Origin: Zanthoxylum bungeanum
Lineage: Eukaryota > Streptophyta > Magnoliopsida > Sapindales > Rutaceae
DNA: 64,000 bases
Assembly (NCBI GenBank): GCA_019454045.1
Contig: SKCR01017745.1
Span: 122,879 to 186,878, forward strand
Direction: 5' to 3'
Shown in pieces: positions 55,618 through 64,000 of this stretch. Made by a program: the position numbers and the translations under genes. The notes beneath the pieces are model-generated. The model searched no databases. It was not told where the DNA came from and saw only the letters and a list, made by a program, of their open reading frames with translations. Within the stretch, counting starts at the first letter, position 1. The number at the start of each line of letters is the position of its first letter.

Positions 55618-57370
55618 TGTGATCGCAGTAAACACACTTTATGCAAGTGCACGTATCGCTCAAGTAATATAAATGTATCGAATCCCTCGAGGATTTATTA
55701 CTTATGCTATTAATTATTGAAGCTAAATTTCTACAAGTATCTAATTAAATTGATTGTTGGTTGGATGGTGATTTTATCTAAAATAAACAATTAAAACTAA
55801 GGTATATTTCAAAGTTAATCAATGATATGAAAATATCCAGGGTTATGAATCTTCCAATATTCTTCTAAAGATGAATTGATTACTTTATACTTGTGCAATA
55901 TGCTGACTTATTAACCTGGAACACAAACGTATCCACAAGCCTCTTTCGATGGTCGAATGCAAATATTCAAAGTTACTTAATTAACTATATGTCTATGTTA
56001 ACTAAGAAACCCCAAATTCATCAAGTTCAAGTTCCAACTATGGTTACACCCGCCTTACAGGTATATTTCTATCCTGGAGGGAAATCTCTAAGGTGAGATC
56101 GTGTGTTATTGAATATAAGGTTAAACCTAAAATCTCTTTGTCAAGTTCATCTAGGTTTACCACATCAATCTTATTGGTGATCAAGCAACAAGAAGCATTA
56201 AGATCTAGATTCAAAAAATAAGCCCAAACATCACACAAGTCATAAGGTAAATCAACTTATAAAATCATCAATATTGGTTTTCATCACAACCATAGATAAT
56301 GTATTTAGCTACCACACATACCTAAGATTACTAAATAAATAATTAAACAAAACATCATAAAAATGGTTGGAAACTATTAAATTAAACTACAACAATAAAA
56401 TAAAATGCTAGAGTTAGAGGATCCACTTTTAATATTTCAAATGTAGAAATCTCACTTTTTATAATATATAAATTGTCTTTGTTACCCAATTAATTTATCT
56501 CAGGAATTAATTATGTCAAAACATATAAAACCAGCCAGAAATGCGGTAATATCATTTGTCCATAAAGCCAGCCATATAGACGGTATTTATCTGTCCATAA
56601 AACCAGCCATATAGGCGGTATTCAATTATGTCAAATATACAAAACCAACCATATAGGCGGTAACAATATTTATCCAATCATTAATCCAGATTATATATTA
56701 ATCATTATATTACAATTTATATATTATAATATAACTGAGATTAATCTAAATTATCATATTAAAAGCTTCACCCTTTACCCCAGTAAAAAGAAATTACCTA
56801 CACATGCTTTGAATAAGAACACACAAAATTTTATTACTGAAATAAAAGAAAATACAAGAAAGCTTAAAAATAAACACACAAGATACTCTCTTCTAAGTTT
56901 TTCAGAGAATTCCCAAAAGAAAGCATGAAAATTTCTTCTAATGAAACCTTCTACTTATAGGCAAAAAAAATCATCCCGGCGTCGCGACACTATAGCCTTG
57001 CGCGTCACAACGCTGCCAGTTGTGGACACGTGTCAAGCAGATTGTTGGGCGTCGCGACGCAAAAGGCTCTATGTGTCGCAACATGCTGCATAGTAGATGA
57101 CGCGTGTCAGAAGATCTGCTTTCAGTGCTGAAAGGGACAACATCGCGACGCATAGAACGTTGCACGTTGCGACGCGAGAGGTAATTTTCCAATTTTGCCC
57201 TTTTTGTTCCATCTTTTGTCTTTTTAGTCATGAGTTGATTCTATTAAGTCCCGATGTTATTTATCTACAAAAGAGACCAAAAATACATCAAAATGTTCAC
57301 AAAACTCAAGATACCATACAAAATATTAAGTTAAAATGGCGGTAAATATTGACATATTTACCACATATCA
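55618..57370 (-). repeat. Athila-C: lone Athila-type LTR
   Basis: The plus-strand ends are TGTGATCGCAG and ACCACATATCA. It is collinear with Athila-A (GCAAGTGCACGTATCGCTCAAG, CCAGCCATATAGGCGGTA repeats at 56530-56660, TATA relic CTATAAGTAG at 56951-56960, TCGCGA palindromes at 56979-57180). No internal Athila sequence adjoins either side, so it is a solo LTR or a detached end. ORFs 55893-57345 are LTR sequence. Confidence 0.85.
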
Positions 57371-59755
57371 TGTTAGGGTTGGTGCTTTGAGCGCCAATTT
57401 CTTATGTATTTCCTTGTAAATACTCTTGTAAGTATTTTATTAATGAATAAAATAAATAGTTTCTATAATATGAATTATTTTATTATATGGTAAAGACATA
57501 AATGACAATAGAGTGATTGGTTATGATACAGTTGCAAAAGCGTCACAACTGACATTGAGCAATATCATAATAGTATCATTCTTTAACTGTTCTTGGTCAA
57601 GGTTTACAATTACTTGGTCAGTAAGTAAACCCGTTGAGACGGTACGTGTCGTGTATTGGAATATTGGATTCCAATGGTTTCTCAATGAACATGAGTCTCG
57701 GGAGACTCGTATAGACACGTAGATGTTTATATCGGATAAACAATGAACGACTCACTGAAGATTCTTAATAGATGGTACACCAACGTCAATAAAAATCTTC
57801 TCGGGTTGAGTGAGCATAGTGATCATTCGACTTGAGGTACCATTGTGGATGTATGAGGTATCATTCACACTTTGATGACAGTCACGTCAGCGATCTATTT
57901 AGATCAGACCTCCGCCTGTTCGTTAGGTGTGGACTGATCCTCAGGATATTTTATATGTATCAAGATAGGATCCGTCAGTTCTGTGCGTAGAGCATGGGTA
58001 TCCATTATGGAATTAGCAATCTGTTAAATCCATGGGCCTGTGGTACACTTTAGAAGTGAGTTCTAAGTGTTATTAAGAGATTGCTAATAGAATCGTCGAT
58101 GAGATTATACCTATAGAGATTTGACGTTTATATCTATATCTCTGGGATAATCCGGATACCTATGACGGAAGGATTATACGTATGCAGTGACCTCGACTTG
58201 TATGGTTCAGAGAGTTTATCTGTGTTCGTCATAATTTATGGGTGGGTAGATCATGGACACGAAATTGAATTTCGTGATGGATATGTCTGAATCTAGAGAG
58301 TCTCACTAATGAAATATACTCGTAGATTACTAGGGACACTTTTATGAATAATACTGATTATTTATAAGTTATTTAACAGTTAAACGAAAATACATGTGTT
58401 TGAGATCTTTCGACCATTTGTTAAATGTCAAATTGTGATATTTGACATTTATAATTAATATATGTATTTTGATTATTTAATGTAAATATAATACAATATT
58501 TTAGAAGTTTGTATTTAATTATTTAATAGTTAAATGATTAAATTAATTAATTTACAAATATCTTGTTTCTTTAATTACAGTAAGCAAAATGACCTAATTT
58601 AATTGGATTAAATGGCCATTTTTTATTGGATAAAATGGCATGATTTAATTGGAAAATTTATGGATTTCATTAAATTGTTTAATGATTTATAACCACAAAT
58701 TTATTAAATCTTTATCCTTTAATTAATTGAGATGAAATTGAAATACTTGGCTTATATTTTTTCCTCCCATTTTCGGCCATTGCTTGGAAAATATATAAGG
58801 TTTGTTTCAATTTCTTATTTCATAATTTCAAGTTTCCAAAATCAAATACAAAGAAAGTTTGAGAGAAAAATAGAAAGAAAGCAAAGAAAAGCTTTGAAAT
58901 CTTGAAAATTTCTAAGTTTTTTCTTACTTTATTCTACATGAAAAATGTTTTATGACTCTAGGCTTCAATATGTGTAGCTTATATCTTTCTCTACTCTTTT
59001 GTGTATGTAATTTGATGGTTAGAACTTGATAGAAAGATGTTAGCATGTATGAGGATTAAAGAATGCTTATTAAGAGTGATTAAGTATTCTTTTGATTATT
59101 TGATAATTTTGTTGCCATTCTAGAGTTGCTTAGCTACTCATAAATGACCTAGAATTATTCTTGAGTTGTTTCATGGTGGTGAGACTTGTTTGGTGTGGTA
59201 AGGATTGAATTAAAGTGTTGAATTTAATTAATTTGGTGTTAATTGATCTAATGGATAATTTTGTAAAATTAGGATTCATAACCCTTTCCAAATTTGGGAC
59301 TTTTCATCTATGTATTAATTAATGATGTATATATGATGCATATTAATTTTGGTGTTGATTGGATTTGATCTTGAGTGGTTTTGAACCAATTTGGACTAAA
59401 GTGCAAATCCTGAAAAGTTGAGGGACCTCTCGGTAATTTGGGAAAAATTGGTTTCTTGAATTGCAATTTGTATTTTCATGTATAATACATGTATAAATCA
59501 TTTTGGGATTGATTTGGAATCAATTAAAATTATATTTGACAATTTAGAACTAAAATGATAAAAATACAAAATTTAGGGACTAAACGGCAATTAATAAAAA
59601 ATTTGATTTTTGGGTAAAAATTTCAGTTTTTAAGTATTGAGTAATTAAAATAAATTTGTTCATTTTAATTACCCAAGTAAAATTATTGAAATCAGAAAAT
59701 TTTGATTTTCGCGTTCCGCTGCGTTTACCCGGAATTGCCGCCTAAAACCCTAACA
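57371..59755 (+). repeat. Copia-3 5' LTR
   Basis: Starts TGTTAGGGTTGGTGC and ends AAACCCTAACA, so the termini form TGTTAGGG/CCCTAACA. A CCGCTGCG block lies 40 bp before the end, as in the other copia LTRs here. A likely promoter is around AAAATATATAAGG (about 58788-58801), followed by a purine-rich AGAAAG leader. ORFs 57513-57722 are LTR shadows. Confidence 0.92.
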
Positions 59756-59758
59756 AAA

Positions 59759-59775
59759 TGGTATCAGAGCAGGTC
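59759..59775 (+). other. Copia-3 primer-binding site
   Basis: TGGTATCAGAGCAGGTC three bases after the LTR, a perfect initiator tRNA-Met PBS. Confidence 0.94.
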
Positions 59776-59996
59776 TGAACCTGAACACATGATATGAATA
59801 TGCCTTTAAATTCAATGTTTAATTTTTTCTTTACTTTATGCATGCTTGTATTTATTTAATTTGATTAAATTAAATACGTAACATCTTTGAGGAAATCTCT
59901 AATTAATAAGGTTTTAAAGTAATATGTTTTGGATGCATATTTCTTGGTCCATCTTGTCAATGCAGTTTATGGATATATGTTCTATGGCTGCATCCG

Positions 59997-60306
59997 AGAA
60001 AGTGCCAAAGCAGTGAGGGTGTAATTGATAGAAATTTATCTATACTTGATGTATATGTGATACTAGGTAAATTCAAGCGAAAGCGGATATTCTGAATGTG
60101 CCAAAGCTGTCAGGACTACGCAAGTATCTTGAATTTATCACTGACAAGTTTAACCTTGTTACGCCTCATTTTGAATGTGCCAAAGCTGTCACAACGAGAA
60201 ACGACCAGGACCAAAACCCCAGGAGTCACTGTTGAGTGATCGACAATGCGTTGTCTACCTAATGAATATACGTAGGCGAGATCGTGTCAAAGCTGTGAGC
60301 TGAAAT
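59997..60306 (+). repeat. Copia-3 leader: four spaced GTGCCAAAGCTGT motifs
   Basis: GTGCCAAAGCAGTGAGGG (about 60001), GTGCCAAAGCTGTCAGG (about 60097), GTGCCAAAGCTGTCAC (about 60177) and GTGTCAAAGCTGTGAG (about 60287), spaced 80-110 bp apart. Copia-1 has a four-copy leader repeat with the same spacing and the same GTGAGGGTGTA end. Confidence 0.8.
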
Positions 60307-60511
60307 ATATTCATGGGGTCCACCTTTCACTATTATGTTTTAATTTGATTATTGCATGCTATTGTATTATGTTTGGGGATTACAGTTTTACATGAAATAT
60401 TGGGAGGGGCATTTTTAGATTAAAAATCCATGAGCTATTTATGCTTTGTTTATTTTATATTATATGAAGCTATTTTATCTACTAACCATTTTTCGCTATC
60501 TATATGATAGA

Positions 60512-61310
60512 TTTGCAATATCGGCACCTACTACTAATCCTTTTGCTCGTATACTTGATACGAACAAGCTTAAAGGCGCCGAAAACTTTTCAGATTGGTT
60601 CTTGGATCTAAGGATTTTCCTTGGGTCTGAGAAATTCGAATATGTGTTAGAAGGTCCACTGCCACTTGCCATATCAGATGATGCAACACAAGAGGAACAT
60701 GAGACTCTCTAGAGGTGGAGGGATGATGATAGAAGAGTCAAATCATATATTCTCAGTTCCTTGGCACCGAAGCTTAAAAGGTAATACTTTCGTTTGCCTG
60801 ACACATATACTATGATGATGCGCTACGGGAGTCCTTTATGAACCAATAACAAGTCTCAGTTCATAAAATTTCGATGGAATTATTCCATTCAAAACTTTAA
60901 GAGGGACAGGCTGTGAGCCCTCATGTACTTCATCTGATTGATTTGATCGAACAATTGAGGCGCTATAATTTCCCTCTTAATGACACTTTAGGAAGAAGTG
61001 TCATACTTGGATCTCTCCCAGCATTATATCACCAATTTGTAATGTATTTCAATATGAATAGAATTAGCTGTTCTTATCAGAAGCTGCATAAGATGTTACA
61101 AACTGTGTAGGAATATTTAAGGAATGGAGTTCTGACTCGCCCTCTTAAACCCACTGCTCTTCATGCTTCCTCTCAATCTAAACAAAAAGGAAAGAAAAAA
61201 AAAGGATCGAATCTTCCACCATAAGGTAAGATAGCTAAACCAAATAGAGCTGCCGATGATAAATGCCACCACTGCAGCAAGATTGGCCACTGGAAGAGGA
61301 ATTTTCCTAA
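60512..61310 (+). pseudogene. Copia-3 gag
   Basis: The reading resembles ISAPTTNPFARILDTNKLKG then GAENFSDWFLDLRIFLGSEK, the usual copia gag opening (the conserved W is present). A stop at 60710 (CTCTAG), several frameshifts and another open piece at 60913-61110 (VSPHVLHLIDLIEQLRRYNF; RSVILGSLPALYHQFVMYFN) follow. The zinc knuckle at about 61264-61308 reads CHHCSKIGHWKRNF: the last Cys is replaced by Phe. No clear initiator is visible. Confidence 0.87.
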
Positions 61311-61976
61311 TTACTTGGCTCAAATCAGAAAGGAAAGAGCATCTACTTCATGTACTTTTATTTTTCCTATTATTGATATCTCATTAGCTTGTGAAGCTAT
61401 GTCATCCAGTTGGATTTTAGATTCTACTTGTCCAATTCACATTTGCAATTCGTTGCATGTGCTGAAGGAAAGTAGACGGCTGAAATCTGGGGACATGTAG
61501 TTGCGATTCGGGAGTGGCGACTCTCTGGATGCAGTTGTTGTGGGCTTATGCGAGATTCCCCTACCAGTGGGAGACTTTTGTTGCATGACTTCTTTTTTAT
61601 ACTGGGATGTGTTGTAAACATTGTGTCACTTTTTGTATTAGATACTGAATGATATAATGTAAATATTAAGAATCGTTCTTTATATTTATTTGATAGATAT
61701 AATGTTCAGATCCTAGTTTGTCCAAATGAGCACGGTCATTACATTTTGCATACCTCACAAGATATCTTTAATGTTGGAATTAATAAACGTAAAGTATCTT
61801 ATATAAATAATAATGAACTGTGGCTTATGAGGTTGGGTCATATAGGCGTGAAACGCCTAACCCATTTGGTTAGGAATGTTTTGATACATGATCTTACCAT
61901 TGAACCTTATCCAACTTGTGAATCTTGCATACGGGGTAAAATGACCAAAGCCTCATTTTCGGGTGTAGGACATTGA
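61311..61976 (+). pseudogene. Copia-3 protease and GAG-pre-integrase
   Basis: 61315-61500 carries SSWILDSTCPIHICNSLHVL, a protease active site in which the usual DTG/DSG reads DST. The middle is out of frame. 61746-61976 holds the integrase zinc region: ELWLMRLGHIGVKRLTHLV and TCESCIRGKMTKASF, followed by a TGA where GH-(R)-A is expected. Confidence 0.85.
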
Positions 61977-62560
61977 GCCGCTGACTTATTGGAATTAATA
62001 TATTTTGATGTATGTGGTCACATGAGTCACACTGCTCACAGTGATTTTTCGTACTTTGTTACCTTTACCGATGATCTGTCACAGTATGGTTATGTTTATT
62101 TGATGAAACAGAAATCGAAAACCTTTGAAAAGTTGAAGAATTCCGAAATGAAGTAGAAAAACAGATTGGTAAATATATTAAATGTCTTCGATTTGATCGA
62201 GGCGGTGAATATATGAGTGGTGAGTTCACCGATTATTTAAAGGAGAATAAGATTCTCGCTCAATATACTCCTTCGGGTACTCTACAGCACAATGGAGTAT
62301 CCGAAAGGAGAAATCAGACTTTATTGAATATGGTCTGATCGATGTTGAGACAGATTTGCCCAATTACTTATAGGAATATGCTCTTTTAATTGTTGCTCAT
62401 CTTTTGAATAAGATTCCTTCAAAGAATGTTCCTACGACTCCGTGTCAGATATGGACCAGTAGGAAACTGAATCTTAATTATGTTAAGATTTGGGGTTGTC
62501 CTGCATACATCAGGATGGCTCAGTAAGATAAGCTTTCGCCTCGAGGGCAAAAGTTTAGGT
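61977..62560 (+). pseudogene. Copia-3 integrase core
   Basis: Broken frames show YFDVCGHMSHTAHSDFSYF (first Asp), a YGYVYLMKQKSKTFEK block, CLRFDRGGEYMSGEF (second Asp present), LQHNGVSERRNQ (Glu present) and KIWGCPAYIRMAQ. There is no ORF above 60 codons because of several stops and indels. It parallels Copia-1 at 3062-3742. Confidence 0.82.
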
Positions 62561-63760
62561 TTCTTGGATATCCTTTAAATATGAAAGAATATTTTTCTAT
62601 GATATCGAGCATCGAAATGTGTTCGTAGCTCGCTTCGTAAAATTTCTAGAAATAGAATTTTTGTCTGAAGTCGGTGATCATAGACAGTTTGAACTTGATG
62701 AAGTACAACTTGAAACCAATGAACCATTGGAGGAACCTGAAGTTCAAATAGATGAAGAACCTTCAACACACACACTCCATAGGTCCCAAAAGGTGTCTAG
62801 ACCTCCTGAAATCTTATATTTGATACAAGAAAAAAGTCTAGATGTTCTCTTAATCGAAGAGACTAGCCCTTACACCTATAGAGAAGCAATGTTGGAAATC
62901 GACTCCGCGAAATGGCAAGAGGCCATGAGATCAGAGTTAGACTCTATACATCAGAATCAAGTTTGGGACTTGGTTCCGCTTCCTGAAGGAATTGTTCCTA
63001 TCGGTAGTAAATGGGTTTACAAGAGGAAGCGTGGGCCTGACGGAAAGGTTGAAACCCTTAAGGCCATATTGGTAGCTAAAGGTTACACGCAGCGACCTGG
63101 TGTCGACTACGATGAAACTTTTTCGTCAGTTGTGATGCTAAAGTCTATAAGGAATTTGTTGTCTATTGCTGCTTACCATGATTACGAGATTTGGCAAATG
63201 GATGTCAAAACGGCTTTTCTAAATGGGTTTCTTGACGAAGAAATCTATATGGAACGGCCGGAGGGTTTTGTATCCAATGAAACCGTAGGCATGGTTTGTA
63301 AGCTTAGGAAGTCCATTTATGGACTTAAACAAGCTTCGCGAAGTTGGAATCTTCGATTCGATGAGATTATTAGATTGTCTGGTTTTCTCAAGAATACGGA
63401 AGAATCATGTATACCAGAAGGCCAGTGGGAGTATGATAGTATTTTTGGTTCTCTATATTGATGACATTCTAATCATTGGGAATGATATAGGAATGATGCA
63501 GGGCGTCAAAGCTTACCTCTGTAAGAATTTCTCCATGAAAGACATGGGTGAAGCTTCTTGTATCTTGGGTATAAAACTCTATAGGGATAGAGAAATGAAG
63601 CTTATTGGGTTATCTCAATCAACATACATAGATAAGATCTTAGAACGGTATAATTTTGATAACTGTAAGACAGTAAATATACCGTTCAGACATGGCATTC
63701 ATCTTTCGAAGAAGATGTGTCCGCAAACAGAAGATGAGAAGATTCAAATGTCTAATCAGT
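62561..63760 (+). pseudogene. Copia-3 reverse transcriptase
   Basis: The 280-codon piece 62619-63461 contains an acidic linker, KWQEAMRSELDSIHQNQVWD, GSKWVYKRKRGPDGKVETLK, VAKGYTQRPGVDYDETF, QMDVKTAFLNGFLDEEIYM and KSIYGLKQASRSWNLRFDE. A frameshift near 63430 moves the active site YIDDILIIGND into the overlapping piece 63319-63819, followed by NFSMKDMGEASCILGIKLYR. The catalytic residues are present but the two halves are in different frames. Confidence 0.93.
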
Positions 63761-64000
63761 CTTATGCTTCATGTTTGAGTAGTATTATGTATGTCATGTT
63801 AATTATATACGAGGCCTGATATTAGCTACGCGGTTAGTGTAACCAGTAGATATCAGTCTAATCCAGGAAATGACCATTGGATGGCTGTTAAAGGTGCTAA
63901 GGATAAGTTTATCATATATGGAGGAAATGTTATTGTCAAAACGTACGGCTTGTATTCGTGTTCCCTGGAAAACATGAAATTATATAAAGAAAATAAATTA
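63761..64000 (+). pseudogene. Copia-3 RNase H (start only, cut by window edge)
   Basis: SYASCLSSIMYVML, then in another frame TRPDISYAVSVTSRYQSNPG and DHWMAVK. A ~25-bp deletion near 63888 removes the usual HVLKYLKG part before KDKFIIYGGN. The rest is outside the window. Confidence 0.8.

Larger units (their letters stand above)
57371..64000 (+). mobile_element. Copia-3: Ty1/copia element, plus strand, right end outside window
   Basis: A 2385-bp 5' LTR, PBS, repeat-bearing leader, gag, protease, integrase, RT and the start of RNase H. Gag, integrase and RNase H segments match Copia-1 family motifs. The element begins exactly at the end of the Athila-C LTR. All genes are broken. The 3' LTR is not in the window. 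Confidence 0.92.

Overview
The window is repeat-dense plant nuclear DNA, most likely from a eudicot. Almost every recognisable protein fragment belongs to a plant LTR retrotransposon (Ty1/copia, Athila, chromovirus-like). Primer-binding sites complementary to plant initiator-tRNA-Met are visible, and a hAT/ZMYM1-type transposase relic and a plant LONELY GUY (LOG) cytokinin-enzyme copy are present. I see no intact host gene, no rRNA or tRNA gene and no CRISPR array. All coding regions carry frameshifts or stops.

Layout, left to right. (1) 1-15840: a minus-strand copia element (Copia-1), with its 3' LTR cut by the window edge and its 5' LTR at 13983-15840. Its leader is split at 5820/13874 by an 8-kb non-coding plus-strand LTR element (5821-13873, a LARD with a Tat-like PBS) that holds a triplicated ~320-bp repeat and a ~0.9-kb minisatellite. 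(2) 15841-17408: an old LTR end abutting a decayed hAT (ZMYM1-like) gene. (3) 17586-23088: a structurally complete plus-strand copia element (Copia-2) with 385-bp LTRs, TSD AGCTG, and an array of ACGT-core (CCACGTCA) motifs in its leader. (4) 24013-27551: a 3.5-kb chromovirus-type LTR (G1) with PBS, followed by a ~2-kb minisatellite made of 33/36-bp hairpin-forming units. (5) 30751-54448: a second chromovirus-like element (G2). Its 5' LTR carries a hAT MITE with a perfect 8-bp TSD, and its remnant 3' LTR is at 53224-54448. Between these lie Athila-type elements on the minus strand (Athila-A 37392-40421; Athila-B 40422-51190) and a minus-strand copia LTR (51191-53223). (6) 55618-57370: a lone Athila LTR (Athila-C). 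(7) 57371-64000: a plus-strand copia element (Copia-3) of the same broad family as Copia-1, running off the right edge.

The most notable content is in Athila-B. Between the integrase and the 3' LTR it carries a conserved Cys-rich extra ORF and an intronless, now broken, near-full-length LOG copy in the same orientation as the element. The related Athila-A lacks the LOG copy at that place. It has instead a ~700-bp 3' module that is also found in the LARD, where part of it has been amplified into tandem repeats. Together these show the region downstream of pol in these elements acting as a hypervariable cargo and satellite-birth zone. Lineage names (Athila, Tat, chromovirus/Tekay-like) come from PBS, terminal and motif resemblance by eye; percent identities were not computed.
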